Assembly (NCBI GenBank): GCA_963714145.1
Contig: OY970235.1
Span: 7,812,001 to 7,876,000, forward strand
Length of the DNA stretch: 64,000 nt
Source: JBBWZH01 sp035544115
GTDB lineage: Bacteria; Actinomycetota; Actinomycetes; Mycobacteriales; CADCTP01
Direction: 5' to 3'
The position numbers and the translations under genes were made by a program. Shown in pieces: positions 29,456 through 37,899 of the stretch (within the stretch, counting starts at the first letter, position 1; each line of letters opens with the position of its first letter). The notes below the pieces were generated by a model. The model saw nothing but the letters and a program-made list of their open reading frames with translations, was not told the DNA's origin and did not search any database.

Positions 29456-29640
29456 GTTCCTACGGGCCGGCCGCACGTGCGCCAGCAGCCGGGCGCGGTC
29501 GAGTCGGATGCCGATGTTGAGCGGTTCGAAGCTTGGCCGTGGTAGCGGTCGAAGACCGCGCCGGCGTCCGCGGCACCGAAGGTGACCTCCTGCGGGTACG
29601 CGGTGAGGTAACCGGCGACGTCGTCCTTGAGGTTCGCGGG
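29456..29640 (-). pseudogene. 5'-side fragment of SnoaL-like gene interrupted by the IS nest
   Basis: One minus frame reads LKDDVAGYLTAYPQEVTFGA and FDRYHGQ; a second, shifted frame continues FEPLNIGIRLDRARLLAHVR and PARRN up to the target site. The pattern fits SnoaL-like/NTF2 proteins. The gene is therefore both frameshifted and split by the IS256 insertion. The stretch 29641-29812 shows no gene. Confidence 0.5.
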
Positions 29641-29812
29641 CCGCGGGTGGCCTGGCTGTCTGGGCCAGGCGCTCGAGGCATACCTGCGCAGCGGGGTCGT
29701 GGGGCGGGTGGCCGGCGTCGGTCGGTGCGGCGGGCGGCCGGCGGGGTGGCCGTCCTCGATCTGTAAGACCTGGCCGGGCTTCCGGTCGGCGGGCCGGTCG
29801 TACGGTCGGCGG

Positions 29813-30910
29813 ATGCGTGTGTTGGTGACGGGTGGGGCGGGGTTCGTCGGTTCGCATGTGGTGGCGGCGCTGGCCGCGGCCGGGCATGAGGTGCGGGTGC
29901 TGGACGCGTTGCTGTCGGCGGTGCATCCGCCGGGCGCGGTGCCGATGCTGCCGGAGGGGGTGCCGCTGACGGTCGCCGATCTGCGGGACCGGGCGGCGGT
30001 GCAGGCGGCGGTGGGTGGGGTGGATGCGGTGGTGCATCAGGCGGCGATGGTCGGGTTGGGGGTGGATACCGATGACCTGCCTGGCTACGTCGGCTGCAAC
30101 GACCTGGGTACGGCGGTGCTGCTGGCGGCGATGGCGCGGGCCGGGGTGGGTCGGCTGGTGCTGGCCAGTTCGATGGTGGTGTACGGGGAGGGCCGTTACG
30201 TGTGCGCCGAGCACGGTGTGGTTCCGGCTGGGCCGCGGGAGCCGGCGGCGCTGGCGGCTGGCCGGTTCGAGCCGCCGTGTCCGCACTGCGGTGCCGGGTT
30301 GGCGCCGGAGTTGGTCGGTGAGGAGGCCCCGCTGGACCCGCGGAACGTGTACTCCGCGACGAAGGTGGCGCAGGAGCACCTGGCCGGTGCGTGGGCGCGG
30401 GTCACCGGCGCGTCGGTGGCCGCGTTGCGCTACCACAACGTGTACGGCGCGCGGATGCCGCGGGACACGCCCTACGCCGGGGTGGCGGCGTTGTTCCGGT
30501 CGGCGCTGGCCGGTGGTGTGGCGCCGCGGGTGTTCGAGGACGGCGGGCAGCGGCGGGACTTCGTGGAGGTGCGGGACGTGGCCGCGGCGAACGTGGCCGC
30601 GCTGGAGCGGTCCGACACGCCCGGCGGACTGCGGGCGTTCAACGTGGGCAGCGGGGTGCCGCGGACGGTGGGCGACCTGGCGGCGGAGTTGGCGCGGGCC
30701 TGCGGTGGCCCGGCGCCGGTGGTCACCGGAGAGTTCCGGCTCGGCGATGTGCGGCACGTGACGGCGTCCTCGGAGCGGGCGCGCCGCGAGCTGGGCTGGG
30801 CCGCGGTGGTGGAGTTCGATCAGGGCGTGGCCGAGTTCGCGACCGCACCGCTGCGCGCCGCGGTCACCGGCCCCGTTGGCGATCCGGTCAGCGCCGTCGC
30901 AGTTCGGTGA
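29813..30910 (+). CDS. NAD-dependent nucleotide-sugar epimerase/dehydratase (extended SDR)
   Basis: 365 residues from ATG 29813. The NAD site is VLVTGGAGFVGSHVV; the catalytic region has SSMVVYGEGR and NVYSATKVAQEHL (YxxxK). VRDVAAANVAALE and FNVGSGVPRTVGDLAAEL are typical extended-SDR C-terminal motifs. An insert with FEPPCPHCGAGLAP carries a CPHC pair, unusual for UDP-glucose epimerases and possibly zinc-binding. It faces a convergent methyltransferase and starts a cluster of glycan genes; the exact sugar is unknown. Confidence 0.88.
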   Translation: MRVLVTGGAGFVGSHVVAALAAAGHEVRVLDALLSAVHPPGAVPMLPEGVPLTVADLRDRAAVQAAVGGVDAVVHQAAMVGLGVDTDDLPGYVGCNDLGTAVLLAAMARAGVGRLVLASSMVVYGEGRYVCAEHGVVPAGPREPAALAAGRFEPPCPHCGAGLAPELVGEEAPLDPRNVYSATKVAQEHLAGAWARVTGASVAALRYHNVYGARMPRDTPYAGVAALFRSALAGGVAPRVFEDGGQRRDFVEVRDVAAANVAALERSDTPGGLRAFNVGSGVPRTVGDLAAELARACGGPAPVVTGEFRLGDVRHVTASSERARRELGWAAVVEFDQGVAEFATAPLRAAVTGPVGDPVSAVAVR

Positions 30911-31562
30911 ACCAGCGGCCGGCCGACTGCCAGCGGTCGCCGGGGTCGAACCCGGCGGTCGCGGCCAGGTCGGGCAGGGTGTCGGGGCCCAGGTGGGCCC
31001 AGCGGAACCAGGTCGACCGTGGGCCGCGGGGTGGTTCGATCCTGATCCGGACCCGGCGTAGCGGTGTCCCGGGCGGGTCGGTCTCGCATAGCACCGTCCC
31101 GTGTGGACGGATGAGTTCGGCGCAGCGGAGCAGCAGGGCGGCCGGGTCGCCGCCGATGCCGAGGTTGCCGTCAGCGAGCAGCACGTGCGCCCAGCGGCCG
31201 GCGCCGGGCACCGGGTCGAACACGTCGCGTTGCAGCGCGGCGGCGCCGCGGTCGTGGCACAGCGCGACGGCCTGTGCGGCGATGTCGATGCCCAGCGCCG
31301 GCAGGCCGCGCGCGCCGAGGGCGGCGGTGAGCCGGCCCGGCCCGCAGCCGACGTCGAGGGTAGGGCCGGTGCACCGGTCGAGCAGGGTGTCGTCGCCGGG
31401 ACGCGGGCCGCCGGACCAGGCGGCCAGGGCGAGCGGGCGGGCGGTGCCGTCGCCGTAGCGGACCCGCCAGCCGGCGGCCCGCCCGTGCGCCGCCGCCCGC
31501 AGGCCGTCCTGGTAGACGTCCACAGGGGACGGTTCGGCGCGGGCAATCCGGGTTGGGCTCAC
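30888..31562 (-). CDS. Class I SAM-dependent methyltransferase
   Basis: 224 residues; GTG 31562 overlaps the upstream gene stop (GTGA). Motif I is TGPTLDVGCGPGRLTAALGA, with GIDIAAQAVALCHDRG and HVLLADGNLGIGGDP after it. The C-terminus (WFRWAHLGPDTLPDLAATAG, SAGRWFTELRRR) is typical of a conserved actinobacterial family seen next to DUF2064 and molybdopterin genes. Its 3' end overlaps the convergent epimerase by 23 bp. Substrate unknown. Confidence 0.88.
   Translation of the reverse strand: MSPTRIARAEPSPVDVYQDGLRAAAHGRAAGWRVRYGDGTARPLALAAWSGGPRPGDDTLLDRCTGPTLDVGCGPGRLTAALGARGLPALGIDIAAQAVALCHDRGAAALQRDVFDPVPGAGRWAHVLLADGNLGIGGDPAALLLRCAELIRPHGTVLCETDPPGTPLRRVRIRIEPPRGPRSTWFRWAHLGPDTLPDLAATAGFDPGDRWQSAGRWFTELRRR
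31518..31530. repeat. Near-match (12/13) to the recurrent palindrome
   Basis: GTCCACAGGGGAC, inside the methyltransferase gene, differs from GTCYACWGTRGAC at one internal base. Confidence 0.35.
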
Positions 31563-32239
31563 CGGGCCGCGCCAGCGGCGGCGAACCCGGCTGCCGCGAC
31601 GGTGGCGGCGAGCCGGCCGCTGGGGGCGGCGGCGGCGACCGCGAGAGCGTCGGCCCAGTGGTCGATGTCGCGCAGCACCGGCAGCAGCGCGACGCGCAGG
31701 CCGGCCGCGCGCAGCGCCTGCTCGGTGCGCCGGCCGGTGTCCGATGTGGACATTGGCACGGTGGCGACCAGGGCGGCGGCGGCCGGGTCGCGCAGGCCCA
31801 TCGCCCACCAGCCGCCGTCTTCGGCCGGCCCGAGCACCGCGTCCACCCTGGGTCCGGCAAGCGTGGCGAGGCTGTGGTCGAGCAGATCGGGCGTGATCTG
31901 TGGGGTGTCCATGCCGATCTGGACGATGCCGCCGGTGGCCGGTCCGAGGGCGGCGGTGTCGGCGAAGGCGGCGGCGATGCGTTCGCCCAGGCCGGCGCCG
32001 CGCTGCGGGATGACCGTGAGCCTGCCGCTGTCAGGTCTCCGGCCACCGGCCAGGGCCAGTACCCGCCGGCCGGCGCCGCAGCCCTGTACCGCGGTGAGGG
32101 TGTCGGCCAGGCACGCGGCGGCGATGCCGGCGGCCTGCGCCGGGGTGCAGGGCGGGCAGAGCCGGGTCTTCACCTGCCCCGGTACCGGCGCCTTCGCCAG
32201 CACCAGGACCGTTCCGGCGGTCATCGGCCCGGCGGTCAT
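31559..32239 (-). CDS. TIGR04282/DUF2064 glycosyltransferase-like protein
   Basis: 226 residues. ATG 32239 overlaps the upstream stop (ATGA); an in-frame ATG at 32224 repeats the same MTAG start. VLVLAKAPVPGQVKTRLCPP opens a nucleotidyl/glycosyl-transferase A fold; IGMDTPQITPDLLDHSLATL and GPAEDGGWWAMGLRDPA are the DUF2064 signature. The family is named after arsenosugar biosynthesis, but in actinobacteria lacking arsenic genes its product is unknown. It belongs to the coupled gene string 34568-30888. Confidence 0.88.
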   Translation of the reverse strand: MTAGPMTAGTVLVLAKAPVPGQVKTRLCPPCTPAQAAGIAAACLADTLTAVQGCGAGRRVLALAGGRRPDSGRLTVIPQRGAGLGERIAAAFADTAALGPATGGIVQIGMDTPQITPDLLDHSLATLAGPRVDAVLGPAEDGGWWAMGLRDPAAAALVATVPMSTSDTGRRTEQALRAAGLRVALLPVLRDIDHWADALAVAAAAPSGRLAATVAAAGFAAAGAAR

Positions 32240-32889
32240 CGGCCCAGCACCGCGGTCATGTCCCGAACCGCGCGCATGGTGCCGCGCACCGACCCGGTCA
32301 CCTTGGACCGGCTCCCGGGTAGGCGGCGCGCGTAGTCGACGTCGACCTCGGTGATCCGCCAGCCGGCCGCGGCGGCTCGTACGACGGTTTCCAGCGGGTA
32401 GCCGAACCGGCGGTCGGTCAGGTTGAGGGCGAGCAGGTCGGCGCGGCGGAACGCGCGCATGGGGCCGAGGTCGTGCAGCGGCGCCCGGGTCCGGTGCCGC
32501 AGCCGGCTGGCCAGTAGGGCGTTGCCGGCCCGGGCGTGCCAGGGCCAGGCGCCCGGCCCGGTCGGCCGGCGCCGGCCGAGGACCAGGTCCGCCGCGCCGG
32601 CCAGCACCGGGTCGGCCAGCCGGGGCAGTTGCCGCGGGTCCAGGGTGGCATCCGCGTCGAGCACGCAGACGACGTCGTCGGTCGCGGCCAGCAGTCCGGC
32701 GTGCACGGCCGCGCCGTAGCCGCGCTGCGGCACGTCCACGACGACCGCCCCGTGCCGGCGGGCGATCTGGGGCGACCCGTCGACCGAGCCGTTGTCCGCG
32801 ACGATGGCCCGGTAGCCGGCCGGCAGCCGGCCCAGCACCCAGGGCAGCGCCGCGGCCTCGTCCAGGCACGGCAGTACGACGTCGGGCAC
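32236..32889 (-). CDS. Family 2 glycosyltransferase (GT-A)
   Basis: 217 residues from GTG 32889. VVLPCLDEAAALPWVLGRLP, IVADNGSVDGSPQIARR and VVCVLDADATLDPRQLPRLA (DAD metal-binding motif) are GT2 features; ADLVLGRRRPTGPGAWPWHA and FGYPLETVVRAAAAGWRITE resemble dolichol/polyprenol-phosphate sugar synthases. No membrane helices are present. It overlaps the DUF2064 gene by four bases. Likely transfers a sugar to a lipid or polyprenol carrier. Confidence 0.88.
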   Translation of the reverse strand: MPDVVLPCLDEAAALPWVLGRLPAGYRAIVADNGSVDGSPQIARRHGAVVVDVPQRGYGAAVHAGLLAATDDVVCVLDADATLDPRQLPRLADPVLAGAADLVLGRRRPTGPGAWPWHARAGNALLASRLRHRTRAPLHDLGPMRAFRRADLLALNLTDRRFGYPLETVVRAAAAGWRITEVDVDYARRLPGSRSKVTGSVRGTMRAVRDMTAVLGR

Positions 32890-32901
32890 GGCTGCCTCAA
32901 T

Positions 32902-33369
32902 TCAGTGCGGCGCGGTCGGAGCCGGCGCGGTTGAGTCCGGGGTGGACGGTTGGTCGGTGGGCCGCGGCCGGCCGCGCAGCCTCCAGGCGGCGACCGCGGC
33001 AGTGCCGGCCGCGACGACGAGCAGCGCGACGGCGAGGTTGCGCGGGTAGTCCAGCGGGTCGGTGGACGGGTTGCCGCGCCCGCCGCGGCCGGACAGCACC
33101 GGCACGGCGACCAGTACGAGCGAGCCGGCGACCAGCAGCCCGCCCTGGATCGCCGGGCGGACCGCGGCCGGCGCCAGCCGGGGCAGCAGCCAGCCGGCGG
33201 CCGCGGTCAGGCCGGCGATGAGCAGGTCGTGCCCGAGCACCCCGGCGAGCAGCCAGCGGCCCAGGTCGGCCGGGTCGGTGGCCAGGCCGCCGGACGCGAT
33301 CCGGTGCACGCCGTAGCCGATCAGGCCGGCACCGGCCAGGCCCAGCGTCCAGCGGGCCGCGCGGATCAC
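32902..33369 (-). CDS. Small polytopic membrane protein
   Basis: 155 residues; GTG 33369 overlaps the stop of the oxidoreductase gene (GTGA). Four hydrophobic helices (TLGLAGAGLIGYGVHRIA, LLAGVLGHDLLIAGLTAAAG, AIQGGLLVAGSLVLVAVPVL, NLAVALLVVAAGTAAVAAW) and a proline-rich tail. No known domain. Conserved position after the molybdopterin gene suggests a partner or an assembly factor of that membrane oxidoreductase. Confidence 0.75.
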   Translation of the reverse strand: MIRAARWTLGLAGAGLIGYGVHRIASGGLATDPADLGRWLLAGVLGHDLLIAGLTAAAGWLLPRLAPAAVRPAIQGGLLVAGSLVLVAVPVLSGRGGRGNPSTDPLDYPRNLAVALLVVAAGTAAVAAWRLRGRPRPTDQPSTPDSTAPAPTAPH

Positions 33370-34568
33370 CGGAACTCCACTGTGGACACCCACTTGGTCT
33401 GCAGGACGCCGGGGCGGTCCGGGGCGATCAGCCGCAGCGGGTAGCCGTGGTCGAGGTCCAGCGGCTGGCCGTCCACCTCCAGCGCCAGCAGGGTCAGCGG
33501 ATGCGCCGCGTGCGCCGGGCTCAGCAGCGACGAGGCGTACAGGCCCTGGCGTTCCATCGAGTCCACCCGGGCGCCGACGCCGCGGCCGGCGCCAGCGCGG
33601 TCGAGCAGGTCGCGCACCCGGACCCCGCGCCAGCGCGCGGACACGCTCCACCCTTCCACGCAGGCGATCGGCAGGCTCGCCTCGTACTGCGGCAGGGCGC
33701 GCAGCTCGGCCAGGGTGAGCGCGTAGGGTCGCGGGCCGTGCACGGTCAGCCGGTAGCCGGGGTCGACCGCGGCGGCCCGGACGCCGGCCTGCGCGGCGGT
33801 CCGGTTCACCGGCAGCCCCTGCGGGCCGATGTCCGGGCGGCGCGGGGCGAGCAGGACCAGCCGGCGCAGCGGGGTCAAGGTCTGACCGACCGTGCTGACC
33901 GTCACCGCCGCCACGGCGGCACCGGTGGCCCAGAACAGCCCGCGCCGGGTCAGCCCCGACTCCGCGGCGGGGTCCGCGGCCGCTGCGCCAGCGGGGTGCG
34001 CTGCCTGCCGCCCGAGGACGGTCCCGATCACCGGCAGCTTGACGGCCAGGTGCAGCAGGATCGACCCGATCGCGACCCAGGCGACCGCCTCGTGCGCGCG
34101 GGGGAAGAAGAACCGCCACGGGTACCACTGCGCGACGTTCACCAGCCCGCTGGCCAGTTCGAAGATGGCGCTGGCCACCAGCACGAACACGCTGAGCCGT
34201 TCCAGCCCGTGCAGCAGCGAGCGCACCGGTGGCCAGGCCCACAGTCGCGGATAGACGGTCCACAGTTTCGCCAGCAGCAGCGGGACGCAGGCGATGCCGG
34301 TGGCGACGTGGATGCCCTGGCTGAGCCGGTATCCCCAGACCGGCGTCGGCGGCATCGTGTACCAGCCCGGCGGCTGCTGCGCCCAGTGGCTGATCAGCCC
34401 GGTAGCAAAGCAGGTCGCGAACGCGACGCCGAGCCAGCAGCCGATCCGGGCCGCGGTCGCCGGGTCGTGCAGCCGCGAACCGAACGCCCCGGCCCGCAAC
34501 GGCCCGCGCCGCAGCACAGTCGGCGGCTCCGGCAGCGGCCGGGTCAGCAGTCGGGTCGGCGAACGCAC
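33366..34568 (-). CDS. Membrane molybdopterin-dependent oxidoreductase (sulfite-oxidase fold)
   Basis: 400 residues. The N-terminal half has cytochrome b561-like membrane helices (WLGVAFATCFATGLISHWAQ, GIHVATGIACVPLLLAKLW, VFVLVASAIFELASGLVNVA, EAVAWVAIGSILLHLAVKL) with several His that could bind haem. A fifth hydrophobic segment (GLFWATGAAVAAVTVSTVG) leads to the exported molybdopterin domain: YRLTVHGPRPYALTLAELRA, PIACVEGWSVSARWRGVRV (Cys as Mo ligand), and LDLDHGYPLRLIAPDRPGV with LQTKWVSTVEF. Electron donor and substrate are unknown. It starts the coupled string that ends with the methyltransferase. Confidence 0.88.
   Translation of the reverse strand: MRSPTRLLTRPLPEPPTVLRRGPLRAGAFGSRLHDPATAARIGCWLGVAFATCFATGLISHWAQQPPGWYTMPPTPVWGYRLSQGIHVATGIACVPLLLAKLWTVYPRLWAWPPVRSLLHGLERLSVFVLVASAIFELASGLVNVAQWYPWRFFFPRAHEAVAWVAIGSILLHLAVKLPVIGTVLGRQAAHPAGAAAADPAAESGLTRRGLFWATGAAVAAVTVSTVGQTLTPLRRLVLLAPRRPDIGPQGLPVNRTAAQAGVRAAAVDPGYRLTVHGPRPYALTLAELRALPQYEASLPIACVEGWSVSARWRGVRVRDLLDRAGAGRGVGARVDSMERQGLYASSLLSPAHAAHPLTLLALEVDGQPLDLDHGYPLRLIAPDRPGVLQTKWVSTVEFR
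33375..33387. repeat. Near-match (12/13) to the recurrent palindrome
   Basis: CTCCACTGTGGAC, at the 3' end of the oxidoreductase gene, differs from the consensus only in its first base. Confidence 0.35.
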
Positions 34569-34681
34569 GCCGTCACCATAGGGACGGCGCCCGCCGGCGG
34601 ACCCGGTTCGGCTCCTTACGAATCAGAGACGTCCGCGCATCCGGCCGGGTCGCGCGCCGGAGCGGATGCGAGGCTGCGGCC

Positions 34682-36178
34682 GTGACCCAGACACCGGCCG
34701 CGCCGGCGCCACCCGACGCGCCTGACAGTCCACAGTGGACTCGCCTGGTGCCGGCCGGGGTGGCGCTGGCCGTCCTCGCCGTACTGAGCGCGGCGGCGTT
34801 CGCCGCCGGCCAGCCGAACGACGCACGATGGACGCTGGCCGGCTTCTACGCCGCGATGTGGGTGGCCTTCGCGGTGGCCATCCTGCTGCTGCGCCGGACC
34901 GCCGGCCGGACCGGCGCGGTCGGGCTGGTGATCGCAGGCGGGATCGTCCTGCAGGCGGTCGCGCTGAGCGCACCCCCGCGCAGCACCGACGACTACTACC
35001 GCTACGCCTGGGACGGCACCGTCCAGGCCGCCGGCGTCGACCCCTACCGCTACGCCCCGACCGACCCGGCGCTGGCCGCCCTACGCACCGACTGGCTGTT
35101 CCCACTCGACTGCCGCCGCCTCGTCGCGCCGTGCACGGTGATCAACCATCCGGGGTACCGCACGATCTATCCACCGGTGGCCCAGGCCGGGTTCCTGGCC
35201 GTACACCTGCTCTCGCCAGCCGGCGCACGGGACCGGCCGTGGCAACTGGTTGCCGCGCTGTTGGCCCTGCTCACCACCCTGACCCTGGTCAGGGTGCTGC
35301 GCCGGGCCGGCCGCGACCCCTGCTGGGCAGCGCTGTGGGCGTGGTGCCCCACCGTGGTGATCGAGACCGGCAACGCCGCCCACGTCGACGTGCTCGGCGT
35401 CCTGCTGGCCACGGCCGGCCTCGCCGCCGCCGCGTCCGCCCGCGGTCCGGTACGGCGGGCGACGCGGCGGGCGGTGCTCGGCGGCGTCCTGCTGGGGGCC
35501 GCGGTCGGCGTGAAACTGCTGCCGGCGCTGGTGTTCCCGGCGGTCCTGCGCCGCCGCGGCCCGGTCGTCATCGTGACCGCCGCGGCGACGCTCGCGCTGG
35601 CCTACCTGCCGCACCTGCTCGCGGTCGGCCCCGCCGTACTCGGCTACCTGCCCGGCTATCTGCGCGAGGAGGGCTACGACGGCACCGGGCGGTTCCCGGT
35701 GCTCAGGCTGCTCGGCGTGCCGTACGCCGCCGCGCCCTACCTCGCCGCCGCCGTACTGGTCGTCGTCGCAATCGCGGTCGCCCGCCGGACCAACCCCGAC
35801 CAACCCTGGGACGGCGCGGTCGTGATGACCGGAGCCGGGTTCCTCATCACCGGGCCGAGCTACCCCTGGTACGCCCTGCTGCTCGTCGGCCTGGTCGCCC
35901 TGTCCGGCCGGTGGGAGTGGCTACCGGTCGCCGCCGCCGCGTACCCGCCCTACTTCGTCGGCGCCCTGCACCTGCCACCCGAACCCACCAAGATGGCCGC
36001 CTACGGCACCGCCGCCGCCCTCACCGTCCTCTTCGGACTCCTACGCACCCGGACGGCCAACCGGACCACCGCGGCCGGCCACGCCGATACCGGCCGCCCG
36101 ACGATCAGATCCGCCGCCGCGGCCAGCCGATCTGGGGCGGCCCGACCGGTCAGGTCTGGGTGCGGGGTTGGGCGGTGA
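34682..36178 (+). CDS. Polytopic GT-C glycosyltransferase (GT87/mannosyltransferase-like)
   Basis: 498 residues from GTG 34682. About ten membrane helices are spread over the protein (LVPAGVALAVLAVLSAAAFA, VGLVIAGGIVLQAVALSAPP, VLLATAGLAAAASARG and others). The first extracytoplasmic loop has STDDYYRYAWDGTVQAAGVD and PYRYAPTDPALAAL, the acidic motif of polyprenol-phosphate-sugar dependent GT-C enzymes (GT87/PIG-M-like). GPSYPWYALLLVGLVAL is another family motif. Divergent from the oxidoreductase string with 113 bp between, so probably shares its regulation. One copy of the 13-bp palindrome is in its start region. Confidence 0.82.
   Translation: MTQTPAAPAPPDAPDSPQWTRLVPAGVALAVLAVLSAAAFAAGQPNDARWTLAGFYAAMWVAFAVAILLLRRTAGRTGAVGLVIAGGIVLQAVALSAPPRSTDDYYRYAWDGTVQAAGVDPYRYAPTDPALAALRTDWLFPLDCRRLVAPCTVINHPGYRTIYPPVAQAGFLAVHLLSPAGARDRPWQLVAALLALLTTLTLVRVLRRAGRDPCWAALWAWCPTVVIETGNAAHVDVLGVLLATAGLAAAASARGPVRRATRRAVLGGVLLGAAVGVKLLPALVFPAVLRRRGPVVIVTAAATLALAYLPHLLAVGPAVLGYLPGYLREEGYDGTGRFPVLRLLGVPYAAAPYLAAAVLVVVAIAVARRTNPDQPWDGAVVMTGAGFLITGPSYPWYALLLVGLVALSGRWEWLPVAAAAYPPYFVGALHLPPEPTKMAAYGTAAALTVLFGLLRTRTANRTTAAGHADTGRPTIRSAAAASRSGAARPVRSGCGVGR
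34728..34740. repeat. Recurrent 13-bp palindrome GTCYACWGTRGAC, copy 5
   Basis: GTCCACAGTGGAC, a perfect palindrome around its central base, lies in codons 16-20 of the GT-C gene. Confidence 0.6.
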
Positions 36179-37628
36179 ACAGGTGTGGCAGGTCGGCGTC
36201 GGAGTTGGGTTCGGCGAGGACGAGGACTTCGTCGCCGGCGCGTAGGTCGGTGTCGCCGCGGAGCTGGATGAGGTGGCCGTCGCGGGTGAGCAGGCTGATC
36301 CAGGCGTCCTGGCCGAGGGGCAGGTCGGCGACCGTGCAGCCGTCGGCGGGTGCGCCGGCGCCGATGACGTGCCGGTGCAGCCCGCTGGGTTCGTGCTGGA
36401 ACCGCAGGCCGAGCGACCAGGGTTCGGGTTCGATGGTGCGCATCGCGACGCCGGCCCGGTGCGCGACGAACGGCACCAGGCCGCCCTGGACGATGACGGA
36501 GAAGACGACGACCAGCACGACGATCTGGTATAGCCGGCCGGCGTCGGTGACGTCGGCGGTGAACAGGTAGGTGCCCAGCAGGATCGGCACCGCGCCCTTG
36601 AGCCCTGACCAGCAGACGAACACGCGTTCGCCCGGCCGCATCCGGATCGGCACCAGCAGCAGGCCGACCAGGACCGGGCGGACCGCCACGGTGATCAGGG
36701 CGGCCAGGGCCAGGCCGATCAGCCAGGCGTCGCCGTGCGTATACGAGCCCAGCGTGATGGTGAGGCCCAGGACGGTGAACGCGGTGATCTCGGCGAGGCT
36801 GGCCAGCGAGGCGTGGAAGCGTTCGATCTCCGCCTGGTAGGGCGCCCGCAGGTCGCCCACCAGGATCCCGGCGACGAACACCGCCAGGAACCCGGAACCG
36901 TGCGCGACGCTGGCCAGCCCGTAGATGAGGCCGGCCGCCGCGGCCGTGCGCAGCGGGTAGAGCGCGCCGCTGGGCAGCGGCATCCGCTGCATGAACTGGC
37001 CGAGCAGGTAGCCCCCGGCCACCCCGACCGCGGTGCCGACGGCCATCTGTAGCGCGAACTCCGCCGCTGCGGTGCCGACCGCGTGCCAGCCGCCCGCCGT
37101 ACCGGCCGCCAGCAGGCCGGCCATCAGCGCGATGCCGACCGGGTCGTTGACGCCGGACTCGCCTTCCAGCAGCACCCCGGTGCGTCCGGTGATCTCCTGC
37201 CGGCCCAGCACCGAGAACACCACCGCCGGGTCGGTCGGCGCCAGCGCCGCCCCGAGCAGCAGCGCCGCCAGCCAGCCGAAGCCGAACACCGCGTGCGCGA
37301 GCAGGGCGATCCCGCCGGTCGTCAGGAACGTCCCGACCACCCCGATCCAGACCACCGGCCCGGCCGCGGCGCGGAACCGGCGCCAGCCGATGTGCATCCC
37401 GCCGTCGAAAAGCAGCATGATCAGCGCCACGGTCACCACCCGCTGCACCGTCACCACCGGGATCCGGGCCAGCCCGGGCCAGACGTCCGACGCGGCGGCG
37501 GCGACCACCAGGAAGATCGCCGGCGCCGGGATGCGGCTGCGCTCGCTGAGCCGGCTGGACAGCAGCGCCGCCAGCACCGCCACCGCCACGACCCCGATGA
37601 CGAGACCGAAGTGGGATACGTCGGTCAT
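36150..37628 (-). CDS. Potassium/proton antiporter (CPA type) with TrkA-C-like domain
   Basis: 492 residues; ATG 37628 (MTDVSHFGLVIGVVAVAVLA) is preferred over a longer N-terminus without membrane character. About 12 helices include ALIMLLFDGGMHIGWRRFR, LAPTDPAVVFSVLGRQEITG and LLEGESGVNDPVGIALMAGL, the CPA ion-binding motifs (TD and ND pairs). After residue 400 a cytoplasmic domain follows (HVIGAGAPADGCTVADLPLG, LQLRGDTDLRAGDEVLVLA in outline), resembling TrkA-C. Closest to NhaP2/CvrA antiporters. The 3' end overlaps the convergent GT-C gene by 29 bp. Confidence 0.87.
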   Translation of the reverse strand: MTDVSHFGLVIGVVAVAVLAALLSSRLSERSRIPAPAIFLVVAAAASDVWPGLARIPVVTVQRVVTVALIMLLFDGGMHIGWRRFRAAAGPVVWIGVVGTFLTTGGIALLAHAVFGFGWLAALLLGAALAPTDPAVVFSVLGRQEITGRTGVLLEGESGVNDPVGIALMAGLLAAGTAGGWHAVGTAAAEFALQMAVGTAVGVAGGYLLGQFMQRMPLPSGALYPLRTAAAAGLIYGLASVAHGSGFLAVFVAGILVGDLRAPYQAEIERFHASLASLAEITAFTVLGLTITLGSYTHGDAWLIGLALAALITVAVRPVLVGLLLVPIRMRPGERVFVCWSGLKGAVPILLGTYLFTADVTDAGRLYQIVVLVVVFSVIVQGGLVPFVAHRAGVAMRTIEPEPWSLGLRFQHEPSGLHRHVIGAGAPADGCTVADLPLGQDAWISLLTRDGHLIQLRGDTDLRAGDEVLVLAEPNSDADLPHLFTAQPRTQT

Positions 37629-37899
37629 CGCGGCCCGGCGAGGACACGGCAGGTGGAAGCGGTCGACCAGGCGAGCACCGGGCACCTCCGCGCGGGGCGA
37701 GACCAGCGCCGACCAGACTTCCCGGCACGCCGAGCCTCACCCTACCGGGGACCTGCCCCCGACCCCGCCCCGGTGAACCCCGGCGGGGTCGGCGGGTTTC
37801 CGGCCCGGCCGCATCTTCGCCACGGGGTGCCCCAGGCGGGAAGGGCGCTGATGTTTGGGGTGGACGGCGGCAGTGGCCCCCGCGGTCCCCGGCCGCCGG

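Noticed and set aside
29432..31546. 704-codon minus-strand frame
   Set aside because: Antisense to the epimerase; only its last residues near the IS256 end correspond to the SnoaL-like remnant.
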